This document shows, piece after piece, positions 49,019-56,834 of a stretch of 64,000 nucleotides of DNA (the first letter of the stretch is position 1; each line of letters begins with the position of its first letter). The notes beneath the pieces were generated by a model, which worked only from the letters and a program-made list of their open reading frames with translations, had not been told where the DNA came from and made no database searches. A program made the translations under genes and the position numbers. The DNA is from Leptopterna dolabrata (taxonomy: Eukaryota > Arthropoda > Insecta > Hemiptera > Miridae): the NCBI GenBank assembly GCA_954871275.1, contig OX940975.1, forward strand, positions 28,264,729-28,328,728, written 5' to 3'.

Positions 49019-50062
49019 AAAACGCTGATTGTCCTTGTCACATGGGTTTATTATTCTACTGGACATACGTACAGACATTTTGGCAGTTCATTTATTGTTT
49101 CTTTTATGTGCAATGATTGAAAATAGCTGTTTTGATGGTTTCCACCAATTTTGGCACCCAAAAACTCGAATTAGGCTCGGCTTTTTTTTAACGGATTATT
49201 TTTGATCAATGATAGTACCATTTAATTGACTTGATTCGCCTGTTGATACTACTTCTAGTGTTATTATACAAACGTATGATGATTACAGATTATTTCCCAT
49301 GTTTTTGACTAACAAAAAATTAATTTCGGGAGCTTAACCTTCGTTACAACCTCACTTCTTCACTCTTCGGTCAAAATCAACCTAAAATTCGGTCTCCTCG
49401 CCCTAAAAAACATGGAAATCGTTACCTCACAAGCTCATGTTCACTAAAACCTCAAAAATCCGTCGAAAACCCCTATTTTTACACCCGTTGTTCTCCCATA
49501 GCACCCCTGGGTGTATTCCGATCGGGCTGCCGTGTTTCTGAGCACAACAAGGACCCAAATGTGTTTCCAAATGGGGACCCAACTGGGTGCGGAAGAACGA
49601 GGAATTTAGACCAACATTTAACGTAAATTTAAGGCTGAAACTTCGTTAGATCAATTTCCCACTCTTTGGTCAAGATTGACTTCATATATTCGGTCTTCTC
49701 GTCCTAAATAGCATGGAAAAACGATACCTCACGAGCACATAAATATTACTAACATGTTACTAAAACACAAAAAGTACCTATTTTTATACTCATTTTCACT
49801 CATAACACCCCTGGATATATTCCGATCTGGCTGCAAAGTTTCGGGACCCAACTAGGGCCTAAATGGAGCGTGTGTGCGCAAGAACGAATTTTTTAGACCG
49901 AAAATGAAGCCGGTATACGTGATACGGCGCACGGTGGACGGACATTGCATTTTCTGAATCTACGCACCTTGAAACGTAAAAGAAAAAATTTTGCAGGGGT
50001 GTTATAAAAAAATTTTGCTGAGCGATTACATAGGTGTATTGTTCACAGAATAATAAACCAAA
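49019..50062 (+). mobile_element. family A repeat, most complete copy
   Basis: Starts AAAAACGCTGATTGTCC, then ACATGGGTTTATTATTCTAC. It ends with TATTGTTCACAGAATAATAA and ACCAAAA, so GGTTTATTATTCT is present at both ends in inverted orientation. Internal blocks in order are TTATTGTTTCTTTTATGTG, CTTGATTCGCCTG, two copies of a GGTCTxCTCGxCCTAAA...CATGGAAA module (49,390 and 49,694), two CACCCCTGG...ATTCCGATC blocks, and the 3' module ACGGCGCACGGTGGACGGAC (49,923). No open frame longer than about 60 codons, so it is non-autonomous. Confidence 0.65.
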
Positions 50063-50344
50063 ATATACTAAAATATCTGGATCTTCTGAAAAATCAAAAT
50101 AAATTGAATTAAATCATAATAAATCCAATTATAATGATAAAATCATCAAAATAAATAGAAATATCTGTGATTTTTATTTTGAAGATTTTTTGAAACTGTT
50201 CACACAAAAATGTATGGTTAGCTGAATTTCTGTGCTTCGCAGAATAACATGGAATCGTGGATATGTTTCGTACCATCTCATCTAATTTACGCCTTCAAAT
50301 TACGATAGCACACACACATTTCTTCCATTAATGATATATTCCAA

Positions 50345-50581
50345 TTAATGATTTGGTTTATTGAATAAAGGTGGCTCTATCAAACCTAAACGGCTAGCCT
50401 GAATCATATTGATGGAGCTTCCTTGGATCAAAACGACGTTGAGTATTTTTGAAGAGAAAAAAATGATTAATAGAGGTGTAGCCGGATCGATGGAACGGTC
50501 AGTGTATCTCTTAATAGGTTCTGTGCTACACAAAATGGAAGATTGATCGCAGCGAAACGATTCTTGCTGGGCGTATATCAC
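50345..50581 (-). pseudogene. possible aspartic-protease remnant of a retroelement
   Basis: The 78-codon minus frame includes VVLIQGSSINMIQASRLG at residues ~49-66. This resembles the active-site loop of retroelement proteases (hydrophobic-hydrophobic-D-T/S-G-S-x-x-x-hydrophobic-hydrophobic), but the catalytic Asp-Thr/Ser is replaced by Ile-Gln. The rest of the frame is unassigned. A chance match is possible. Confidence 0.25.
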
Positions 50582-50799
50582 GATTGCATTGTTCCGTTCA
50601 GGGGGAAAATCGGGTTTAGGGACGATATGGCGCGGAGTTTGGGGGTGATGTATTCAAACAATATATCCGGCCCGGATCTGCCAATATTAAGGTTGTCCCC
50701 TCTGGATCAGGTTATGACCCGAACAACCCCCGGAGGCCGTTTTCAATTCAGCTCAGGCCTAATATAAGGAAAAAACGTATGGACAACCTTTTATTATTG

Positions 50800-51595
50800 A
50801 TCCGAAAACGCTGCAGATTATTACATAACGGTTTATTATTTACCTGTATACATGCCCCTTCTGGGTTTTCTGTGGTCAGTACCTACGCTCCCCCCCCCCC
50901 CCTGCACCCCCCGGAAAACCCTAAATCGAGTACTGGAGCCCGGCAATCACAGTTTCATAAAAATGCGCGGGATTCAACAATTTATTCATCAATTATTATT
51001 TGTTGTCAATCGTCAAGCATAACGTTTGTTCAGATTATAAAAGTACCTTTCAGCAAAATCAAAGGAATCATCATTCTTCAAATGAAATAATATCGCGAAA
51101 CAACCAACTCTATTTCATGCAGCCATGTGTGAATATCGCTCGCAATGATAATTATCTCGGCCGAATTTATACAGTTTCATTCACGATCATGTTGACGAAG
51201 CTTTTCGGTGCAAACAAATGACTGGACGTACGATGCTCCGGGTGGTCTCAAAAAATTATTTAGTTCCAGATCAATTTAAAAAACCATACCCTTCTATTCA
51301 AAGTTTGCGAGCTACGATTTCGACCCCTATTTTTCACCCTGAGATGACAGACGGTAACGCCGAGGTTCGCGGACCAACTAGATCCCGAATGGGACCTAAA
51401 AACTACATTTCATTCATTTTGGTTCATGGTAACTAAGGAAAACGCGAAGTGCGGGGGACGGGCAGAATTTTTTTTTTGTTCCATTTTCGGATTCTACATA
51501 TACCTTGAAACGGAAAACATCAAATTTGAAAAGTGGTTTAAAAAAATGTTCGTGCTCGCTTCCAAAGGTTCATTATTGAAAACAAACCAAATCGA
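50800..51595 (+). repeat. family B repeat, long copy
   Basis: Starts AAAACGCTGCAGATTATTAC then ACGGTTTATTATTTACCTG. It continues through a 13-base C run, TCACGATCATGTTGACGAAG, AACGCCGAGGTTCGCGGACC and a degenerate CpG module (GCGGGGGACGGGCAGA), and ends with GGTTCATTATTGAAAACAAA near 51,590. Confidence 0.65.
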
Positions 51596-52210
51596 GATCG
51601 GGGATACGGCGCTGGGGTTTAGGCAATAACCTGCAAGACCTACGAGTGTTGCTTGTGTAGTTTTCACTGCACGCATTCATGCAGAACATCGTTAACAGGG
51701 GTTCCCAACCCAGGCATCTCCCCCACCACAAACCCCCTCCTTATCGTGGTGAGGTTCATCATTATCAGTGTTAATCATAACTGAACCATATTGGACAACT
51801 ACTTGCCTCAAAGGAAAGTGGAGTTAGCAACCAGAAATTATATAAGAAAAAAGAAATTTTCCAGGTAGAGCAGAGATGAATAAGTGTTTTTGGAAAATTT
51901 TGGTCCGGTGACACGCAAAACTTATTAAATCACAGAGACAAGCGCATTTTTGCCTATTTTAATTTGATTTTTTTAACATGGACCATGTTTTTACGGGAGT
52001 AAACCGGGCTCCTAAACCCGTCGCCCACACAGTTCTCTCTCTACCCCACTCCTGCCATCCAACCGATCTCCTCTCCTACCACACACCACCCACTCCGCTG
52101 AAAACTGCCGAGGGGGTTCGGCCGTTTCCTGCTGTAGCAGCTGCCAGCTACTATCTCACAGAAGTACGTAGAAGCTTCAGGTAGTTTGGTGGCACAGTGG
52201 TAACGACGTG
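51596..52210. other. left flank of the TIR element
   Basis: Unassigned sequence. The last ~35 bases (GGTGGCACAGTGGTAACGAC) resemble the first promoter box of a tRNA-derived repeat, but no second box is found. They also share GTGGCA with the complement of the right flank, which leaves the outer boundary of the element slightly uncertain. Confidence 0.35.
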
Positions 52211-52407
52211 AGTAGGGTAAAAAAGGGGTTTCTGGCACAGGGTCTAATGAAGATAACCTGACATACCTGAGAAGTGGATGGTAACAGTAGTGATAACCTT
52301 TCTCGCGACTCATAGTAGGTATAACCTGTACTTTTTTACTAACTTGTTGACACTTTGAGGGTAGTTGGGGGCTAGCCCCTTTCTGGCGCAAGGCTTTTAA
52401 ATTTCTG

Positions 52408-52755
52408 ATGACGTCACTGGGCGTCAGGACCGACCCGCAATTTCCGAGTAGGGTAACTCTGTACCTTTTTTCCGCCAAGGCCATGGTGTGCGAAAGTAGA
52501 AGTACAGGAGGTTTTGAAGGTCTTACTGATAACACAGGAGCTGTACCTAAACTTTTTCACATGAACAAAGATGACGTCAGAGGTGCAAACCTCTCGTTTG
52601 CACCCGACTCCTACGTCACAACCCGAGGGCGTAGGCTCTCACACCATCCCGATGTGTACTTTTTTACGGGGCACAATATTTTCTGCTATACTGAGGCTTG
52701 CGCATTTTCCACAAGCGCATTTTTGCTAGCCCCCTTTCTGGCGCAAGGCTTTTAA
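52408..52755 (+). CDS. TIR open frame, 115 codons (left copy)
   Basis: An ATG-initiated frame starting MTSLGVRTDPQFPSRV that is kept open in both TIR copies (partner 56,487-56,834, minus). No domain is recognised. The opposite strand of the same DNA is also open in both copies, so coding status is doubtful. Preservation may simply follow from the two arms being nearly identical. Confidence 0.2.
   Translation: MTSLGVRTDPQFPSRVTLYLFSAKAMVCESRSTGGFEGLTDNTGAVPKLFHMNKDDVRGANLSFAPDSYVTTRGRRLSHHPDVYFFTGHNIFCYTEACAFSTSAFLLAPFLAQGF
52582..52604. repeat. 9-bp perfect hairpin in left TIR
   Basis: GGTGCAAAC and GTTTGCACC pair perfectly around a 5-base loop. It lies 3 bases after a TGACGTCA. The same structure is present at 56,639-56,661. 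Confidence 0.85.
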
Positions 52756-52950
52756 ATTTCTGATGACGTCATATAGGTAAGAAATCACATTGCTATGCTT
52801 TCCACGAAGCTAGTTTCCACGATAGGAGCTAGGAGGCTCCCGAGTCACCAAAACAGTCTCTCTCTTAATTATTTTGTAGTTAACCATGTTTCCATGCACT
52901 TGATTAGGGTTGGGATTAAGAAATAATTACACGATTGTTTATACAAATAG

Positions 52951-52962
52951 ATTTTATTAAAA
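52951..52962 (-). terminator. poly(A) signal for minus-strand genes
   Basis: AATAAAA on the minus strand (TTTTATT at about 52,953), about 25 bases beyond the stop codon at 52,984. The mirrored right TIR carries the same signal on the plus strand at about 56,284. Confidence 0.55.
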
Positions 52963-52983
52963 ATAATTTTCTACATTAATATA

Positions 52984-53778
52984 TTACACACAAAATACAA
53001 CTCTTTCCTTGTTTCTATTAGGCGTATGTTTTAATGTATCTGTTTTTATCTTGATCCTACAGCTAATGTCCATCTCTCCTAATTCTCTTTCCAACCAGTA
53101 GTTCGAACAATAGACAATCTCCGAATTTTCGAACTTTAATACGTAACGAAGTCTGTCCCTGTGTTTTACCATTTCCGCTCCTTCGGAAATTTCTTCTAGC
53201 CGGTGGCAATCTCTAAATTTAATACGATCTTTTATTTTCTGCATGGTAATATTTTTAATTTGGGTCATATCCGCTTGGGTAAAAGGGATGTTCTTCCATA
53301 CCTCTGTGTAAAACCTTAAATTTTCTATCTTAGCGAATGTGTGGTTTTGGTAATTCGTAACACCATTTGTAGTAAAAGTTACAAAAATTTCTTTGGTAGG
53401 CGAGCATATTATCTCCATACCGTTGTTATAAGGCACTAAAATATATCCATCTGCAATAAGGGCTTCCCTGTTCTCGTATACACTTAAAAACATCTTTTTG
53501 TAGGAACCTTTTAAGAAGTAGACCTTTTTTACTCCATCCTTCTCCGCTAATACACCAACATAGGTAAATTTGTTCTTATTATTAACAGTAAACGCCGACA
53601 CCTTGTAGACACCTACTGGATCTAGGTTCTCCCAACGGCAACAGAAATGGTTTTCTAATCCTTCCCTCAGTTGTGCTATCTTCTCTTCTTTCTCCAGAAG
53701 ACTTTTAAATTCCTCCCTTAGTGCAGTTGTCTTCTCGATAAAATTCTGCTTTCGCCTCTTCGTATCGAGGTCCTCCAT
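52984..53778 (-). CDS. Rep-like gene, C-terminal open frame (264 codons)
   Basis: Longest intact frame of the element. It can start at ATG 53,778 (MEDLDTKRRK), though protein-like sequence continues upstream to an in-frame stop at 53,845-53,847. Residues ~12-45 are a charged helix, likely a coiled coil. Residues ~57-105 look like a small beta-rich fold with VYFLKGSYKKMF. Residues ~215-240 contain ENSEIVYCSNYWLERELGEM. No Walker or HUH motif is present. The last ~18 residues are encoded in the TIR. It could be a separate protein rather than the end of the Rep-like gene. I do not recognise the family. Confidence 0.5.
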   Translation of the reverse strand: MEDLDTKRRKQNFIEKTTALREEFKSLLEKEEKIAQLREGLENHFCCRWENLDPVGVYKVSAFTVNNKNKFTYVGVLAEKDGVKKVYFLKGSYKKMFLSVYENREALIADGYILVPYNNGMEIICSPTKEIFVTFTTNGVTNYQNHTFAKIENLRFYTEVWKNIPFTQADMTQIKNITMQKIKDRIKFRDCHRLEEISEGAEMVKHRDRLRYVLKFENSEIVYCSNYWLERELGEMDISCRIKIKTDTLKHTPNRNKERVVFCV

Positions 53779-53915
53779 CTCCTGTTTCCGTTTCCTTGTC
53801 GATGTAATGTAGGCTCTCGACAGAGGTTCGATTTCTTTAATATTTTAGGGAGATAGTTTGTTTGTTTTATTAGTTCTTTTCCTTAAAACGAGTGGAATCA
53901 AATTATCCGTGGCGA

Positions 53916-54224
53916 CTAAACCAGCGTCCTGTATATCGATATCCGCCGGTATTGTCGAAAATGGAGTACTGCACCTAGAAAGTAGGTCTCTCCGGCTTTA
54001 ATGTAGCACTTTTGTATGATTCGGACATTGTCTCTGCTCCCGTTTTCTTCCGAAACCTCTATAAAGTTAACAGGTAGGCAATTAAAACTACACGCAGAGA
54101 GGATGTAATGTACAACCTTCTTCCTGATGGCTTCGGGTTCTTTTGGGAGATTTATTTGTAATCCGGTCAATTTTCTTCTATTGCTGTTACCCCAATAAAC
54201 ATATTGGAGGATGTCTTTAAACAC
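53916..54224 (-). CDS. Rep-like gene, middle open frame (102 codons)
   Basis: Opens inside the gene without an ATG (GTG first) and reads KDILQYVYWGNSN then KLTGLQINLPKEP and NCLPVNFIEV. The composition matches its neighbours. It is most likely an internal segment joined to the frames on both sides in the intact ancestor and separated by single-base indels. Confidence 0.45.
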   Translation of the reverse strand: MFKDILQYVYWGNSNRRKLTGLQINLPKEPEAIRKKVVHYILSACSFNCLPVNFIEVSEENGSRDNVRIIQKCYIKAGETYFLGAVLHFRQYRRISIYRTLV

Positions 54225-54332
54225 AAGACAACAGCTGTTCTGTAGGCTCTGTCAATTTTGTCCACATTTTTGGAATCGAAGCAGAGTATATCGGAGCATC
54301 GCGGAAGTATAATTTACTCTCTTCTAGCAGAG

Positions 54333-54821
54333 TTATACAACCTTGTAGAGGACTGTAGCCTTCTCCACGGGCCCAATAGCATAGTTATAAATCGTAGCTT
54401 CTAATCTCGTAATACCATGCATCTTGGCTAATGCCGAAGAAAATGTCTCCTTTAGTCTCGCATCTGGACAATTAAGGAAATCTACAATATGGTTTCCAAT
54501 ATTCTTGTTAACTCCTGGGCAGGTAAATTGGCAAATAAACTTGTTGTATATTTTAACCCGAGCGTTAGATGTAAGCCAGGTAAGACAATCTATTCCGACT
54601 GCCTTATCGTTGTTTACAATAACATTGGAGTTTTCCTTGTACTCTCCCTGCACGTAAAATTTAAAGTTGTTGGTTAAATATGTAGTCATTTCCTCTTTGT
54701 TAAAAATCCCCGCAAAATCCTGCGTTATGTCCAAGTCCATTAGGTAGTAATTCTCCTTCCGGAGCTGCTCCAATACATCCGGTAATTCTTCCAGCAGTCT
54801 ATCGAGTTTTACATCCGCCAA
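54333..54821 (-). CDS. Rep-like gene, N-terminal open frame (162 codons)
   Basis: First and best conserved-looking part of the Rep-like gene. Residues 1-25 are a Leu/Glu-rich helix. Then come MDLDITQDF, a stretch ending GIDCLTWL (76-83), RVKIYNKF (88-95), CPGVNKNIGNH (101-111), CPDARLKETF (118-127) and ITRLEATIY (137-145). The Tyr at 92 and Lys at 94, or the Tyr at 145, are candidates for functional residues, but I cannot assign a catalytic tyrosine. Ends at a stop where the reading continues in another frame. Resemblance to replication initiators is an inference from pattern, not a verified hit. Confidence 0.5.
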   Translation of the reverse strand: MADVKLDRLLEELPDVLEQLRKENYYLMDLDITQDFAGIFNKEEMTTYLTNNFKFYVQGEYKENSNVIVNNDKAVGIDCLTWLTSNARVKIYNKFICQFTCPGVNKNIGNHIVDFLNCPDARLKETFSSALAKMHGITRLEATIYNYAIGPVEKATVLYKVV

Positions 54822-54875
54822 CTCTACTGTGATGAATTTAAAATTGGTTCATCACGGTGGCGTGAGGAAGTGCGC

Positions 54876-55195
54876 AGGCGGTTATGAGCGGATCACCACC
54901 GACATCTACGATCTTTTGGGAGAGTGAAAAGTGGAGGTGAGTGATAGAATTTGCCTAGGCGGTTATGAGCGAATCACCACCGACATCTAGGATCTTTTGG
55001 AGAGAGATGAGAGGTGAGTGGTAGAGTTTGCCTAGGCGGTTATGAGCGAATCACCACCGACATCTAGGATCTTTTGGAGGAGAGGTGTCCAGGCGGTTAT
55101 GAGCGAATCACCACCGACATCTGGAATCTTTTGGAAGAGGAGGTTTTGCCTAGGCGGTTATGGGCTGACCACCACCGACATCTAGGATCTTTTGG
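54876..55195. repeat. five 44-bp direct repeats (iterons)
   Basis: Copies at 54,876-54,919, 54,957-55,000, 55,034-55,077, 55,091-55,134 and 55,152-55,195. Core begins AGGCGGTTATGAGCG and includes ATCACCACCGACATCT and GATCTTTTGG. Copies differ by 0-6 bases, and start spacings are 81, 77, 57 and 61. They sit between the TATA box and the first codon of the Rep-like gene, a position typical of initiator binding sites or autoregulatory operators. Confidence 0.85.
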
Positions 55196-55277
55196 AGGAG
55201 AGAGAGCAAGGTAGAGGAGAGAAGAGAGAGCTGGTTAGAGGAAGTGTCGAATGAAGCTAAAGCTGCAGGATCCAGGG

Positions 55278-55284
55278 TTTTATA
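55278..55284 (-). promoter_or_regulatory. TATA box for the Rep-like gene
   Basis: TATAAAA on the minus strand, about 80 bases before the first iteron on that strand (55,195) and about 455 bases before the Rep-like frame. Transcription would start near 55,250 and run through the iterons as 5' leader. Confidence 0.45.
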
Positions 55285-55409
55285 GAGAAGTGAGGCCTCT
55301 CCCTCCAACCCCCTGTTAGGGGTTGGTGGTGGGGCCCCAGGTTGTGTACCCTGGGTTCTGTGGCTTGTCTCCCCACTCGTTACGTTTATTTACGGAACTA
55401 AGTTTTGCG

Positions 55410-55931
55410 TTAGAATATTGGTGAAGACTTAAGTTTACTAGAGGAGTGTTCCCGGGAGGGACTCACGACATCTACTTTGTACGGGATGCAGACTGGATCT
55501 TTGTACTTCCTTTTAATATTTTCCAAATCTTCTTCTACGACTTCTCTCGTTCCACCGGCTAGTGGGGTGTTACTTAGTAAGAGGAAAGGCAGTTTAGCTT
55601 TAACCCCATGTTTTGCAGATACCAAGACGCCAAACTTTCCGCGGATATAGCTATTAAAAGATCCACATATCTCCTTTTTAATAAGTTTGGAATTTCCTTC
55701 GCAGTCGTCTAAGCTGCATACCTTTACAAGCATTATGTTGTCGCAAAATGGCTCCGTGATTGGTCTAAGTCCATCTCCCAGAAGCGATTCGCCTTCCGTA
55801 TAATTAATATTTCCGATATCCGTAACCAGATTGCTTCCCTTTAAATTTTCCAGCAGGAACCACAATCCAAATCTCTCGTCGGTAGGTTTTCCATAAAGTT
55901 GGGACACGCTAAAAACTTTAGAGCTATCCAT
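55410..55931 (-). CDS. unrecognised 173-aa protein of the TIR element
   Basis: A clean ATG-to-stop frame (start 55,931, stop 55,410) of 173 residues beginning MDSSKVFSVSQLYGKPTDER. No signal peptide or membrane segment. Residues ~25-155 alternate hydrophobic and polar like a compact beta-rich domain (LGDGLRPITEPFCDNIMLVK, then GKFGVLVSAKHGVKAKLPFL). The last ~15 residues are Ser/Lys-rich and probably disordered. Upstream are CTATAAG at 55,989-55,995 and GCAGTT at about 55,961-55,966 (minus), a good TATA-initiator pair. It is the only intact gene-like frame in the unique part, which suggests a role in replication, packaging or host interaction, but no family is recognised. Confidence 0.55.
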   Translation of the reverse strand: MDSSKVFSVSQLYGKPTDERFGLWFLLENLKGSNLVTDIGNINYTEGESLLGDGLRPITEPFCDNIMLVKVCSLDDCEGNSKLIKKEICGSFNSYIRGKFGVLVSAKHGVKAKLPFLLLSNTPLAGGTREVVEEDLENIKRKYKDPVCIPYKVDVVSPSREHSSSKLKSSPIF

Positions 55932-55988
55932 GTTAACACTTCCAACGATCGCCGAAAACTAACTGCGATAAGACTCTGGCAGCTCATA

Positions 55989-55995
55989 CTTATAG
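55989..55995 (-). promoter_or_regulatory. TATA box for the 173-aa gene
   Basis: CTATAAG on the minus strand, with a CAGTT initiator-like sequence 25-30 bases downstream and the ATG about 60 bases downstream. Confidence 0.5.
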
Positions 55996-56070
55996 TATCG
56001 TGGAACGGTATGGATACTCTAAAGTACCTAAAAGTAGCTAAAAAACGAGGGGAGGGGGGTTATAAAGGCG

Positions 56071-56078
56071 TATAAAAG
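56071..56078 (+). promoter_or_regulatory. plus-strand TATA box facing the right TIR
   Basis: TATAAAAG, with a second TATAAAGG 10 bases before it (56,061-56,068). The only frame downstream on this strand is inside the TIR. A transcript would cross the branched hairpin and could use the plus-strand poly(A) signal at about 56,284. Confidence 0.4.
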
Positions 56079-56123
56079 GGTAGTTGTAACCGAATTAAAT
56101 ATCCAAGGATACATATAAGGGGG

Positions 56124-56206
56124 GCCTGGCCGGGGCAGGGTGTTAATGAGTTAACAGTGTCCTGGCTCAAGCTTGGCAGGTGCGGGACCCCCTGCCCCGG
56201 CCAGGC
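56124..56206. repeat. branched hairpin at the inner edge of the right TIR
   Basis: GCCTGGCCGGGGCAGGG (56,124-56,140) is exactly complementary to 56,190-56,206, a 17-bp GC-rich stem. The 49-base loop contains a second perfect hairpin, TGTTAA-TGAG-TTAACA (56,141-56,156), and an imperfect one around CAAGCTTG (56,161-56,180). The shape is that of the T- or Y-shaped hairpins used as origins by parvoviruses, but it is internal here, ending on the first base of the TIR. Confidence 0.85.
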
Positions 56207-56486
56207 ATTAAAACATACGCCTAATAGAAACAAGGAAAGAGTTGTATTTTGTGTGTAATATATTAATGTAGAAAATTATTTTTAATAAAATCCATTTGTA
56301 TAAACAATCGTGTAATTATTTCTTAATCCCAACCCTAATCAAGTGCATGGAAACATGGTTAACTACAAAACATTTAAGAGAGAGACTGTTTTGGTGACTC
56401 GGGAGCCTCCTAGCTCCTATCGTGGAAACTAGCTTCGTGGAAAGCATAGCAATGTGATTTCTTACCTATATGACGTCATCAGAAAT

Positions 56487-56834
56487 TTAAAAGCCATGCG
56501 CCAGAAAGGGGGCTAGCAAAAATGCGCTTGTGGAAAATGCGCAAGCCTCAGTATAGCAGAAAATATTGTGCCCCGTAAAAAAGTACACATCGGGATGGTG
56601 TGTGAGCCTGCGCCCTCGGGTTGTGACGTAGGAGTCTGGTGCAAACGAGAGGTTTGCACCTCTGACGTCATCTTTGTTCATGTGAAAAAGTTTAGGTACA
56701 GCTCCTGTGTTATCAGTAAGACCTTCAAAACCTCCTGTACTTCTACTTTCGCACACCATGGCCTTGGCGGAAAAAAGGTACAGAGTTACCCTACTCGGAA
56801 ATTGCGGGTTGGTCCTGACGCCCAGTGACGTCAT
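56487..56834 (-). CDS. TIR open frame, 115 codons (right copy)
   Basis: Counterpart of 52,408-52,755, differing at a handful of residues (TNPQ versus TDPQ, LTHH versus LSHH). Unrecognised, with coding status doubtful for the reasons given for the left copy. Confidence 0.2.
   Translation of the reverse strand: MTSLGVRTNPQFPSRVTLYLFSAKAMVCESRSTGGFEGLTDNTGAVPKLFHMNKDDVRGANLSFAPDSYVTTRGRRLTHHPDVYFFTGHNIFCYTEACAFSTSAFLLAPFLAHGF
56639..56661. repeat. 9-bp perfect hairpin in right TIR
   Basis: Mirror of 52,582-52,604. GGTGCAAAC pairs with GTTTGCACC around a 5-base loop. Confidence 0.85.

Larger units (their letters stand above)
52211..53036. repeat. left terminal inverted repeat
   Basis: Starts AGTAGGGTAAAAAAGGGG and ends GGCGTATGTTTTAATG. 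It pairs with 56,206-57,031 over its full length with about a dozen visible differences (for example GCAAGGC versus GCATGGC, ATAGATTTT versus ATGGATTTT), about 98-99% identity. Contains TGACGTCA at 52,409, 52,572 and 52,764, a hairpin at 52,582-52,604, and a 45-bp internal direct repeat containing ATTTCTGATGACGTCA (at ~52,372 and ~52,727). Its inner edge codes the last ~18 residues of the minus-strand Rep-like gene and holds that gene's poly(A) signal. Confidence 0.9.
52984..54821 (-). pseudogene. Rep-like replication protein gene, frames broken
   Basis: Three long minus frames in a row belong together: 54,333-54,821, 53,916-54,224 and 52,984-53,778. Sequence between them continues as protein-like text in other frames, so I infer one gene of about 600 codons with breaks near 54,340, near 54,225 and near 53,945, plus an in-frame stop at 53,845-53,847. 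The first piece has MDLDITQDF (28-36), RVKIYNKF (88-95) and ITRLEATIY (137-145). This pattern recalls Rep/relaxase-type initiators with an Ile-Tyr-x-Lys strand and an Arg-Leu-Glu strand. The last piece starts with a charged coiled coil after a basic cluster. The start codon is uncertain: the frame opens at TTG, and no in-frame ATG occurs before codon 28. A TATA box at 55,278-55,284 and five iterons precede it. It may be a real pseudogene or carry sequencing indels. Confidence 0.6.

Noticed and set aside
52175..52210. tRNA-derived SINE at the left edge of the TIR element
   Set aside because: An A-box-like GGTGGCACAGTGGTAACG is present, but no B box follows before the TIR begins.
52984..54821. 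Rep-like gene as a set of exons with introns
   Set aside because: The stretches between frames are very short and themselves protein-like in another frame, with no GT...AG pairs that would join the frames. Indels explain it better.
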